NCBI RefSeq assembly: GCF_000513275.1 | Contig: NZ_CBVJ010000017.1 | Location: forward strand, 1 to 64,000 | From: Paenibacillus gorillae | Lineage (GTDB): Bacteria > Bacillota > Bacilli > Paenibacillales > Paenibacillaceae | Direction: 5' to 3' | DNA length: 64,000 nucleotides | Position numbers and translations under genes: made by a program | Shown: positions 45,216 to 53,624 of the stretch, in pieces | Numbering within the stretch: position 1 is the first letter of the stretch | Layout of the letters: each line of letters begins with the position of its first letter | Notes under the pieces: model-generated | Seen by the model: the letters and a program-made list of their open reading frames with translations, nothing else | Database searches by the model: none | Told to the model about the DNA's origin: nothing

Positions 45216-48200
45216 ATGGCTGAAGCAGTTGCCGGACATAGGCGGATCAAATTACAATCATCATATGCAATCTATACATGGACCAGCTTGCAAATCGTTC
45301 AGCGCATGCAGCAGCATGGCACATTAACGCTGACAGCTTTGTTGGCCGGTGATCATCCCGAACGCTTTGTCCAACAAGACGATCGCGAACACCACGTCGA
45401 AGTGCAAGAGCTGGATGAGAATCAGAACAAGGTTCGTACATTGTTTCATGGATATGTGACGAATATCCGGGTGAAAATGGTTCGTGGTATCTACTATGTG
45501 GAACTGGAGGCGGTTTCACATACAGCTCGCCTTGATGTGAAACAGAGCATTCGTTCATTCCAAAACCCCGGTATGAACTACTCCGAGCTGACAGAGCGGA
45601 TCTTGTCTGCTTATCCGGGCTCAGACTTCATTGATGAGGCGACGGACTCTTCCAAATTGAATGATCTTGTTTTACAATATATGGAGACGGATTGGCAGCT
45701 GCTGCAGCGAATCGCCTCGAGGTTTCAAGCCATGCTTGTGGCAGATAGTACGGCAACGACACCAAAGTTTTGGATCGGAGTACCCGAGGGGAAGCTCCAT
45801 ACCTTAGGCGATGTGCCCTACGAAGTGAAACGCTCGTTCTCGCAGGGGCAAACCGAAGCTTCCACAGGCAGTTGGGATGGCGAGAGTCGTCTTAGCTATA
45901 CAGTGGAAACCGATCAATATTATCGGATCGGGGATAAGGTCAGCTTTCATAAGAAAGAACTAACGGTCGTGGAAAGTACAGCAGAGCTGCGGGACAGTGA
46001 ATGGATCTACTGTTACAAGCTGTACCAAGAGAGCGATCTGAAATCGATAATAATCACGAATCCAACCGTTATTGGAGCGGCGTTAGAAGGCCGGATTCTA
46101 GACGTAAAGGGAGATAAAGTCCGCATTCATCTGAATGTGGATGCTGAGCAGGGCAAGGAGCAAGCCTGCTGGCTGCCCTATAAGTCGGCTTATACGGCAG
46201 AAGGAAACAGCGGATTTTATTGCATGCCGCAAACGGGCGATAGCGTACAGCTCTACATGCCGAGCGCAAGTGAGAAAGAAGCCGTCGTGATCTCCTCCGT
46301 GCGCAAAGGAGGCGGTTCGCCCAAGCTGTCCGATCCAAGCGTGAAATATTGGGGGACGAGCTTCGGCAAGGAACTCAAGCTGGGCGGCAACGAACTGGTA
46401 TTAAACGGGCAAGAGAATCAGCTGTTTATCAAACTGGATACCGGAGAAGGCATCACAATTGAAAGTCCGAAATCTCTTCGCCTCACATCGGATAAAACGA
46501 TGGAGCTGGCGGCGGAGAAGAGAGTAGAGCTGCGAGCCGGAGAGACAATGTATCTTCTAAGCGGAGCAAGTAGTCTGGTGCTCGACGGGGAAACTGATAT
46601 TCAGGGAACGAGTTTGAAAGTAGAAGGGTTGCAGAAGCTGCCCGTTTTCGTAGAAGACTTGGAGCCTGAGCCGGAAGTGCCGTTCGCGGATGAAGTACAG
46701 GAACAAAGTGCGCCCGAAGTGAGTACGCCAGAAGAGGAAGCCCCGCCGAAGAAAAAGAAAAAAGGGCTTTTCGGAAAGATCATGGACGGCGTACAGCTTG
46801 CACTGGATGTCGTTGGGATGATCCCAGTAGTGGGGGTCGCCGCGAATGTCGTGAATGCCGGCATATCGGTAGCACGGGGTGATTACGTCGGCGCTGCGTT
46901 ATCGATGGCTTCATGTATTCCGTTTGCAGGGGCTGTAATCAAGGGTGCAAAGCTTGCCAAAGCGGGGATGAAAGCATTCAAGCTCACCCAAAATATAATG
47001 AAGACAAGCAAGAGCGTTGCTACTGCCGTAAAAACAGCGGCAGCTCAACAAAAAATATTAGGCGATGTCATCACGGCAGCACGTAAGTTAGGCAGCAACC
47101 TAACATTACAAGCTAAGTTGAAGAAGCTGCAGCTGGGGATGAAAATAGCGTTGGTTGGGTCCCTTCCGGTGCGAAGATACAACCTAGAGAACGATCCATT
47201 AGGACTGGATACCATGAAAGCTTACTTCTCGGGAATAGGCAGCCGAGTGGTGGATTTGGTCATGTCACCAATCGAAATGATCAAGTTTGGTATAGGTATT
47301 CATGTTACGGCATGGAAAAGTGGAGACCCACTGAAAAGTTACATGGATCAAGCTAAGGATTATTATGGAAATTTAATCCCGGGTATGGTCACCGCTTTTA
47401 AGACCTATATGAGCGAACTTGGCTCAGGGGACCCGAATGCATGGGGAAGAGCGACATTTGATCTATTAACGCTACCGATTTCTTGGAGTAAAGCGGCAAC
47501 TATTGCATCGAAGACATCGAAAGTAATGGTAAGTTCCATCAAAAATTCGGCTTCTAAAGTCTCGAAATACATTGATGAAGGATTGTCACCGCAGGTAGTA
47601 ACACCATCGGGAGTTAGAGTCAATAGCATGGACTTGGGTTCAACACCGAACAAGCCTCATGTGAACACTCCTGAGCAACAGAAGAAGATTGATATGTTGA
47701 TGGGAAGGGACCCTGAGGGGACGGGCAAGCCAAAGGATAACGGTAAGAATAAAAAAGAACGTGAAAGAGAAGATGAGGATAGGCGAAGAAGAGAAGATGA
47801 AGAGAGACGGAGGAGAGAAGAAGAGACTGAGGGGACGGGTGAACCTAACGGATCGCATGTTCCTAAAATACCAAAACAAGTTAGGTACGGAGAATCTGAT
47901 TTAAGTTTAATGGCAGTGAATTATCGAATTGAAAATAAAGCTTTCGATTTGAGAAATCTTGTGGTGGCGGAAATTGAAATAGATGGTGTTACTACTCTGA
48001 AAGTTTTTGAAAGCACAAGACGGCCAGTAGCAAGACCGAGTGGGAAAATAGAAGAGAAAAATGTGCATTCCGAAATGGTTTTGATTGAGGAAAAAATTGC
48101 TGCAGAAAAAAATGGACAAACATATATAGTCAAACGAGTTTATACTGAGAGAGAACCATGTGTTCTTGGTGGTCATAATTGTAAAGAACTACTTGCTAAT

Positions 48201-48314
48201 GAACTTCCTGATGCAGAAGTAACCTATAGCGTTGAGTATGGGGGAGATAAAGCTTCAAGGGATCGAGGAAATGCTGAGTTATTTAATGAGCTTGAAAAGT
48301 TAAAGGAGAAGTGA
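45216..48314 (+). CDS. VgrG2 with C-terminal deaminase-type toxin
   Basis: 1032 residues. Residues 1-365 repeat the VgrG1 hub and OB fold (GRILDVKGDKVRIHLNVD, YTAEGNSGFYCMPQTGD), followed by a short beta-helix to about 470. A Pro/Glu/Lys linker (about 480-520) leads to a hydrophobic pretoxin region (521-578: LALDVVGMIPVVGVAANV, then GDYVGAALSMASCIPFAG). A long helical part ends in a highly charged linker (841-872). Residues about 888-1032 resemble a nucleic-acid deaminase: HSE with His951 and Glu953, then TEREPC with Pro981-Cys982 and the second cysteine at 989 (CX6C). The base composition becomes AT-rich in this last part. The system thus likely delivers a DNA- or RNA-deaminating toxin. Immunity gene follows. 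Confidence 0.82.
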   Translation: MAEAVAGHRRIKLQSSYAIYTWTSLQIVQRMQQHGTLTLTALLAGDHPERFVQQDDREHHVEVQELDENQNKVRTLFHGYVTNIRVKMVRGIYYVELEAVSHTARLDVKQSIRSFQNPGMNYSELTERILSAYPGSDFIDEATDSSKLNDLVLQYMETDWQLLQRIASRFQAMLVADSTATTPKFWIGVPEGKLHTLGDVPYEVKRSFSQGQTEASTGSWDGESRLSYTVETDQYYRIGDKVSFHKKELTVVESTAELRDSEWIYCYKLYQESDLKSIIITNPTVIGAALEGRILDVKGDKVRIHLNVDAEQGKEQACWLPYKSAYTAEGNSGFYCMPQTGDSVQLYMPSASEKEAVVISSVRKGGGSPKLSDPSVKYWGTSFGKELKLGGNELVLNGQENQLFIKLDTGEGITIESPKSLRLTSDKTMELAAEKRVELRAGETMYLLSGASSLVLDGETDIQGTSLKVEGLQKLPVFVEDLEPEPEVPFADEVQEQSAPEVSTPEEEAPPKKKKKGLFGKIMDGVQLALDVVGMIPVVGVAANVVNAGISVARGDYVGAALSMASCIPFAGAVIKGAKLAKAGMKAFKLTQNIMKTSKSVATAVKTAAAQQKILGDVITAARKLGSNLTLQAKLKKLQLGMKIALVGSLPVRRYNLENDPLGLDTMKAYFSGIGSRVVDLVMSPIEMIKFGIGIHVTAWKSGDPLKSYMDQAKDYYGNLIPGMVTAFKTYMSELGSGDPNAWGRATFDLLTLPISWSKAATIASKTSKVMVSSIKNSASKVSKYIDEGLSPQVVTPSGVRVNSMDLGSTPNKPHVNTPEQQKKIDMLMGRDPEGTGKPKDNGKNKKEREREDEDRRRREDEERRRREEETEGTGEPNGSHVPKIPKQVRYGESDLSLMAVNYRIENKAFDLRNLVVAEIEIDGVTTLKVFESTRRPVARPSGKIEEKNVHSEMVLIEEKIAAEKNGQTYIVKRVYTEREPCVLGGHNCKELLANELPDAEVTYSVEYGGDKASRDRGNAELFNELEKLKEK

Positions 48315-48318
48315 AAGT

Positions 48319-48840
48319 GTGGATATTGATATTCGTGAGATTCGTGACTACTATGACTCTGAAATAAGAGAGTATGATTACTATGAATTAGTAAGACTTG
48401 GTGTAAGTCATGATAATGCTGAGTTTATGGTCAGTATCGGGGTGCCAGAGGAATATAATGATTTTATGTTCTATGGATCGGATACTTTTCAAAAAATACT
48501 AATTGAAGGCGTTCAATACATTAAAATTGGTCATTTTGCAAGTTTCGGTATGCGTAACTCATATGGATTGTATTTTAAAGAAAGAAGTAGTGAATTTTTT
48601 ACTACTTCATCCCTTCATGAACCTCATTTATATATGATAAATAAAGACTTGAGGACATTTTTTTTGTTCCATTTAATAAAAAATGAATTGGCAATGAAAA
48701 TGAAACAAGAAAATGAATATAGTTCACAAGAATATGCACGTGAACTCCAAAAGATGTTTGACCAAATTGATCCCGTTGCAATGAAAGACGTTGAAGGTTT
48801 TTGGTCACATTTAATAGAAGACTATGAAACAGGTTTGTAG
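48319..48840 (+). CDS. SUKH-like immunity protein for the VgrG2 toxin
   Basis: The 173-residue acidic, AT-rich gene starts at GTG 48319, close behind AAGGAGAAGTGAAA, four bases after the toxin gene. The pattern VRLGVSHDNAEFMVSIGVPE, then IKIGHFASFGMRNSYGLYFK, FFTTSSLHEPHLYMINKDL and FLFHLIKNELAM follows the SUKH-4 type of immunity fold (helix with GLPxxY-like turn, central beta-strands, then N-D-L-F-F-L-F). Such proteins bind the cognate toxin and protect the producer cell. The direct position after a deaminase toxin is the main support. Confidence 0.7.
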   Translation: MDIDIREIRDYYDSEIREYDYYELVRLGVSHDNAEFMVSIGVPEEYNDFMFYGSDTFQKILIEGVQYIKIGHFASFGMRNSYGLYFKERSSEFFTTSSLHEPHLYMINKDLRTFFLFHLIKNELAMKMKQENEYSSQEYARELQKMFDQIDPVAMKDVEGFWSHLIEDYETGL

Positions 48841-48912
48841 AAAACAAAGAGAACCATATTTATCCGCTTGTTGCAACTATTTTTTTGGAATATTTTTGTA
48901 GTAGGACGAACA

Positions 48913-48952
48913 ATGCCACAATGCGAGCTAACTGTCGTGTTGTGGTTTTTTT
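48913..48952 (+). terminator. Terminator of the injection-system operon
   Basis: CCACAATGCGA and the downstream TCGTGTTGTGG form an imperfect stem (outer six pairs perfect) followed by seven T. It lies about 75 bases after the immunity gene and is the first good terminator after the sheath operon. Confidence 0.65.
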
Positions 48953-49839
48953 AGTCTGTAGATTAGCGCAGTGGCTTCTTAAAAGCTCTACCCATTGCTG
49001 AATGAATTCATAATTCAACCAATAACTTTTATTTTGAAGTTACAGTACATGAACATACTTATGAACAATCTGCTGTCAATCTTTCTATGAATATATTAGT
49101 GCTAATAATATCAGAGTATACTATCTATCTGCTTAATAACTCAATTAATGGCGCCACACAATGTTGCATTTACTGAACTAAATATTAATAATATGAAGCG
49201 AGTTTTAGATTTATCAAATAAAATTAATTATCAGGACAGCCTGGGTGAACAAGAGATTGAGTATCTAGAACTGGTTAAAAATAAATATATAGAATTAATA
49301 AACAAAGCGTAAAGCACGGTTATTTAAAAAAGTATCGGATAAAGATCCTTTACAACAATAAAGAAGAGGTCGCACAATATAACCAACAATCCAAACACAT
49401 TATAAACTTTCAAAAGCTCTTTTCCACTTGAACTATTGAGCAGGATTTAGCTTTTTTTGTATGTTCGTAATCAAAGGAAGACAAAGCGAATGGTAATACG
49501 GGAACAGAGAGCATCTGAAGAGTTGAATAACCAGCATTTTGCGCAGGAAGGAGAAAAAGAGTCGATAAGTGAAAATCAGGCTACTTTCTAACTAATGAGC
49601 CATACATAATCAAGCTATTTTTCCGTAGTGAAGCTGAAACATTCCGACCCGCTCCTGAAGTCGAAACATCGCTAGACTGGTCAGACAAAAAAATGCTGTT
49701 GTAACATAAGGATACGCACCTTTCTTGTAGGCATGGTTGATCGACACTTCCGTGCTACTAAACAATTTAGGTGCTTTTTTCGTCAATACGATTAAATATA
49801 TTGCTTTCTTCTTACATCCTAATAGAAAGGAATGGTCTA
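48953..49839. other. AT-rich decayed region
   Basis: Almost 900 bases with no intact gene. The region is clearly richer in A and T than the housekeeping block and carries short open pieces (49148-49312; 49490-49591 reading MVIREQRASEELNNQHF). GCACCT near 49716 and AGGTGCTTTTTT near 49770 could form a weak terminator. It looks like the scar of lost toxin or immunity genes. Confidence 0.55.
49148..49312 (+). pseudogene. Short remnant frame of 54 residues
   Basis: A frame starts MAPHNVAFTELNINNMKRVL and ends NKYIELINKA. No ribosome binding site precedes it. The composition (Asn, Lys, Ile, Glu) and AT-richness match the neighbouring immunity-like genes, so it may be the end of a decayed immunity or toxin gene. 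It has no recognisable domain. Confidence 0.35.
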
Positions 49840-50446
49840 ATGAATACCCAACAATTAGTGCAAATCCTTCATGATCAAAAAAAGGAAATCATCATTGATA
49901 GCGATTGGATTAGAGAGAAAACAAGTTATTTTGAAAACTTTTACCAGTTGATAAGAAGTAATGATCTATGGGAGTTTTCTAAAATGGACTTCGAGAGGAA
50001 GCCGATTTCTGAAAAAAAGGATGAGATAATCTTTTCGGATGAGAGCAAAGCTATCGATTACTTTTTTTATAAAGGTATATAAAAGGCTGGTTTTCACAAC
50101 GGTCTATTCAGCGAATAATCCTGTTTACGAAACCTGTGATATTCATGCGCTTCAACAGCTTTTTAATAGCCTAGGAATAACGAGCGAGTACTACAGCTTT
50201 CAAACGATGAAGCCCCAAATCATACTCGGGGAAGCCGATCACGACCATTTGACCATTAGTTACATAGATCGAAATCAACAAAAACGGTTTACAACTAGCC
50301 GCCTGAAACTTGAGCGTGGAATATTTGTTATGTATAGACTCACTTACTCTCTATATTTATTGAAATGGCTAGAAGACAGAATGGTGAAAGAGCATGTTCT
50401 GATTGACCGTTTTCATAACGATGAGATTGAACTCTTTCTGAAATGA
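49840..50446 (+). pseudogene. Frameshifted immunity-like gene
   Basis: Two overlapping frames form one product of about 201 residues if one T is removed from the TTTTTTT run at 50062-50068, joining KAIDYFF to IKVYKRLVFTTVYS. AGAAAGGA before ATG 49840 gives a normal start (MNTQQLVQILHDQKKE). The C-terminal half (DHDHLTISYIDRNQQKRFTT) is a mixed alpha/beta protein like many immunity proteins, but no family is recognised. AT-rich like the SUKH-like gene. The break may be a sequence error or true decay; the remnant-rich surroundings make decay a little more likely here than elsewhere. Confidence 0.5.
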
Positions 50447-50611
50447 CATCGTCGAAGGAGAAAACATAGCAGACGCCATGCATGTTTGCAGTCCCGCTGC
50501 CCAATACTGGAATTTATATGAATGAATTGCCTGAGGGAGTGAACTGCAATCAATAAACGAACAAGCCCTGCCATACATAAAAGCTCCCACTGGCTAAAGC
50601 GGCTCCTTGGA

Positions 50612-51820
50612 TTGCCGCTCGCTGCGCTGCGCATGGTAGTAAGCCGGCGGAAGGAGCATGCGGAATCGCAACGGATGGCAGAGGCAGCCGATCCTCTGCG
50701 GTTGCGGCCGGAGCTCGTCGCGGAGCTTGTCGGCGATTGGTCAAGACTGTCGCGAACGTCTGCTCTGCCGTTCCAGATACATACGGAGGCAGAGCAGACG
50801 CTCGTCGCTCACATTCATGCTGCAACGAAACGTTGTAACCGAAACAATCTTTTACGGACGGAGGCCTATGGTGAAGTCTTCACCCGTACGCCGGAGCTGC
50901 ATTGGGCGTTGTTAGCGCATGCTGTCTCCCGCAACGGCGGCTGGAATATGACGGATTTGCAGGGAGAATGGCTTCCCCGGCTGCTCTTGGATGAGCAGAG
51001 GGAAGCCGTATTTGCTTTTCTGGAACGCGCCAATGCGTTGATTTTCCAGGACGCATATCCGCAGCTGCTGCTTTATGAGGAGAGCGTGAAGCTGAGGCGT
51101 CCGTTGTTTCATCTGTTACCAGCGTTTGGTGTATCCTGGTTCATGAGGCCGGTCTGGGACTGCTTCTGGAAGGAACGGAACTCGGCTGTTCTGACAACAG
51201 CGCTGATCGTTAATGAACAGCATTATATTGAGACAAGGGTAGTACAGCACCCATACTTCCGCAAGGAAGTGCTCGATACATTGTTCTTCGGCATGCAGCC
51301 TTTGCTGCAGCTAAACGCGCTCCTCATTCCTTATCTGGCGGAAGGGGAACTGCGGCTCGCCGGACTTGTGCTGGAGAGTTTTGACAACATTCACGAACGA
51401 ATCGAATTTGGCAAGCGATTGTATGCCGTGCTTTTTGGCATCCCGAGAATTCATGCGGGCACACTTTCGTTTGTCGGCAGCGTGCCGCATTCTGGCTCGC
51501 GTGCCGACTATGCGCCGCACTTGTTCACGAAGGCGAGACAGGGAGCACCGGTGGAGCCATATGAAGCGAGGTTGAAGGCCGGAAGTCTGCTCCCTGGCGC
51601 ACATCCGATGTACAGTCCTGGACTGGAGGCGGCATGGCCGGAGCGGTCCGTGGAACCGCCGGAGCCGGGCGACTGGTTTCAAGGCGTGACGTACGTCGAG
51701 CCTTTCTTCCGCGAGCTGCCGATTCCGCCTTCGTTCGAGTTGACGGAGGAGTACAATCTGCTGCTGGAGCGAATTGAGCTGGGGGTCTTGGCCGCCGAGC
51801 ATGTAAATGTGAAGCTGTAG
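50612..51820 (+). CDS. DUF2515 (YppC-like) protein
   Basis: A cytosolic protein of at least 402 residues with RTPELHWALLAHAVSRNGGW, NMTDLQGEWLPRLLLDEQ, RIHAGTLSFVGSVPHSGSR and FELTEEYNLLLERIELG, matching the DUF2515/YppC family as I know it. Function unknown. The true start is uncertain: the frame is open upstream to 50543 and reads INKRTSPAIHKSSHWLKRLL, which looks coding, but the only start candidate near GAGGGAG (GTG 50539) is in another frame. TTG 50612 is given as the safe start. The base composition returns to that of the housekeeping genes here, marking the end of the accessory island. Confidence 0.75.
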   Translation: MPLAALRMVVSRRKEHAESQRMAEAADPLRLRPELVAELVGDWSRLSRTSALPFQIHTEAEQTLVAHIHAATKRCNRNNLLRTEAYGEVFTRTPELHWALLAHAVSRNGGWNMTDLQGEWLPRLLLDEQREAVFAFLERANALIFQDAYPQLLLYEESVKLRRPLFHLLPAFGVSWFMRPVWDCFWKERNSAVLTTALIVNEQHYIETRVVQHPYFRKEVLDTLFFGMQPLLQLNALLIPYLAEGELRLAGLVLESFDNIHERIEFGKRLYAVLFGIPRIHAGTLSFVGSVPHSGSRADYAPHLFTKARQGAPVEPYEARLKAGSLLPGAHPMYSPGLEAAWPERSVEPPEPGDWFQGVTYVEPFFRELPIPPSFELTEEYNLLLERIELGVLAAEHVNVKL

Positions 51821-51867
51821 CAGTCTGCTGTAGTATTAGTTAATCTTAGCGTTTGAAGAAGGAATCT

Positions 51868-52341
51868 TCATTTACACACCTTGGCAATATACCTTGCGAT
51901 GCGCACGCTGATTTCGGCGCGGGCGGCGTCTCGTATCATGGAGAAGCGGTCCTCATAGCCCCGGCAGACGAACCGGTAGTGTATAGCGCCGCCCTCGCTT
52001 TCAAGCTCATCTTGAAATACTTGGATCTTCCGCATCTTAAGTTCTTTGCGCACGGCGGCCAGTTCGTTCTCAATGAGCTTAATGACAGCGAAGGAGGCTC
52101 TAATAAAAAGCGTCTTCATCGTATAGGAGGACAGCTCGATGTCTCTGCGGTTTTTCTCCACGATGTCCAGCATCATCGGAAGCAGGACAAAGTCGCGAAT
52201 GAACTCAAGCTCTTCTTTCAAGGGAACTTGAACCGGCTTACCGTCTTGCGGCGCACGGCGCTGCAAATATTGCTCCCGGTGCTCGGGCAGCATCATGCGG
52301 CTGGATTCCCAGCGGCCGTTTCCTTCAAGTTTTTTGCTCAT
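51868..52341 (-). CDS. YolD-like protein
   Basis: A 157-residue protein beginning MSKKLEGNGRWESSRMMLPE, the standard YolD start (mostly NGRWESSRMMLPEH). The rest is helical with MLDIVEKNRRDIELSSYTM and a positively charged C-terminal part. YolD proteins accompany Y-family polymerases (UvrX, YqjW) in Bacillales and are thought to help lesion bypass. The start overlaps the stop of uvrX (ATGA). Confidence 0.9.
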   Translation of the reverse strand: MSKKLEGNGRWESSRMMLPEHREQYLQRRAPQDGKPVQVPLKEELEFIRDFVLLPMMLDIVEKNRRDIELSSYTMKTLFIRASFAVIKLIENELAAVRKELKMRKIQVFQDELESEGGAIHYRFVCRGYEDRFSMIRDAARAEISVRIARYIAKVCK

Positions 52342-53591
52342 TTGTAATGCCCTCCAATTTTAACGCTGCGCTCACGGGCTTGTGCGGCCTCCAGCAGCGA
52401 AGAGGCACGTAAAATCGAAGTCGTTCCGAACTTGTTGCGAATGGCGTCGGTGACACGCTCCAGACGCCGCTCCTTTTCTCGATTGCCGAATAACGTCAAC
52501 TGATACTGATCGTCCGGTACGAGGCTGGACAAGGTAACGCCAAGCTTGCGGACCGGGAGCCGATCCCAATGTGCATAAAACAGCGACCGTGCGGCGGCAA
52601 ATACCTCTTTCGTAATATTTGTCGGGTCCGGAACCTTCATCTGGCGGAAAAAGCCTGTCGGCTGGTCGAAATCTGCGCCTTGCGCTCCGGCTGCAACGAC
52701 ATGGGCCATGTAGCCCTTGGCACGGCTTCGGCGGCAAACCTCCTCGCTTAATTCAAGAAGTACGACATCAATCTCATGCGGCTTGGCATAGTCGCGCGGC
52801 AGCGTCATTTGATGCCCGACCGCTTGCTGCACGTCATGGGTTCCCGGCTTGACGGGGCTCGGATCAATGCCGTTGGCTGTCTGCCAGTACAGCTCGGCTT
52901 GAATGTCGCTGTTTCTGCCCATGCGGGCATGCAGCCGTCGTTTCAGCTCTGCCAGCGGCATCCGGCCGATATCGCCGACCGTATGGATGCCCATCCGCTG
53001 GAAATGGGCGGTCATACGCGATCCTACGCCAAACATCTTGCCCACAGGCAGCGGCCATAGCAGCCGCTGCACATCCGGCTTTTGCAGTGTAAAGATGCCG
53101 GAGTCATTTTTTTTCGCCCAAATATCCGTCGCCATCTTCGCCAGCATCTTATTCGGACCGATGCCGACTCGCGCCCATACACCTGTGTAGAGCATGATTT
53201 TCGTCTGAATCAGGGCGGCAATCTGCTCGGGCGGACCGAAATAAGTGATAGAGCCGGTCACGTCTAGAAATTGCTCATCGATGGAGAAAGGCTCCACCAA
53301 ATCGGTGTATTGACCGAAAATTTTGGTGATCAACAGCGACACGTCAATGTAAAGCTGCATGCGAGGCTTGACGACGACGAGATGGGGGCATTTTCCAAGC
53401 GCTTCGCCTAGTGTCTCTGCGGTGACTACTCCGTAGCTTTTGGCGATCGGGCATGCGGCGAGAATAATGCCGGAACGGCGGGAAGGATCGCCGGCCACAA
53501 CGATCGGGTCATCCTGATATTCGGGATGAGCTGCCTTTTCAACAGAGGCATAAAACGACTGGCAGTCGATCAGCATGATGGTACGTTCCAC
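52338..53591 (-). CDS. Y-family DNA polymerase UvrX/YqjW-like
   Basis: A translesion polymerase of the UvrX/PolIV family, about 417 residues. LIDCQSFYASVEK gives the first catalytic aspartate, SIDEQFLDVTG the acidic pair near residue 105, and a thumb/helix-hairpin-helix region KMFGVGSRMTAHFQRMGIHT follows. GTG 53591 is selected because AAGGTGGG stands just upstream; an earlier in-frame GTG (53600) lies inside that box. A LexA-type box at 53611-53624 precedes the gene. It forms an operon with yolD. Confidence 0.93.
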   Translation of the reverse strand: MERTIMLIDCQSFYASVEKAAHPEYQDDPIVVAGDPSRRSGIILAACPIAKSYGVVTAETLGEALGKCPHLVVVKPRMQLYIDVSLLITKIFGQYTDLVEPFSIDEQFLDVTGSITYFGPPEQIAALIQTKIMLYTGVWARVGIGPNKMLAKMATDIWAKKNDSGIFTLQKPDVQRLLWPLPVGKMFGVGSRMTAHFQRMGIHTVGDIGRMPLAELKRRLHARMGRNSDIQAELYWQTANGIDPSPVKPGTHDVQQAVGHQMTLPRDYAKPHEIDVVLLELSEEVCRRSRAKGYMAHVVAAGAQGADFDQPTGFFRQMKVPDPTNITKEVFAAARSLFYAHWDRLPVRKLGVTLSSLVPDDQYQLTLFGNREKERRLERVTDAIRNKFGTTSILRASSLLEAAQARERSVKIGGHYK

Positions 53592-53610
53592 TATTCCCAC
53601 CTTCTATATG

Positions 53611-53624
53611 CGAATGTATGTTCC
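53611..53624 (-). promoter_or_regulatory. LexA/DinR-type SOS box of uvrX
   Basis: CGAATGTATGTTCC matches the Bacillus consensus CGAACNNNNGTTCG at eight of ten fixed positions and lies about 20 bases before the uvrX start. TATAAT-like bases on the minus strand just upstream (around 53635-53641) could be part of the promoter. Confidence 0.7.

Noticed and set aside
28185..48840. A prophage or ordinary phage tail island
   Set aside because: There is no integrase, capsid, portal, terminase, tape-measure, holin or lysin gene, and kinase, FHA, PP2C and Hsp70-like genes are mixed in, which fits a secretion-type system better.
28185..48840. A canonical Gram-negative type VI secretion system
   Set aside because: TssJ, TssL, TssM, ClpV and clear TssE/F/G/K are not visible and the organism is a Bacillota; only sheath-, tube- and spike-like parts agree.
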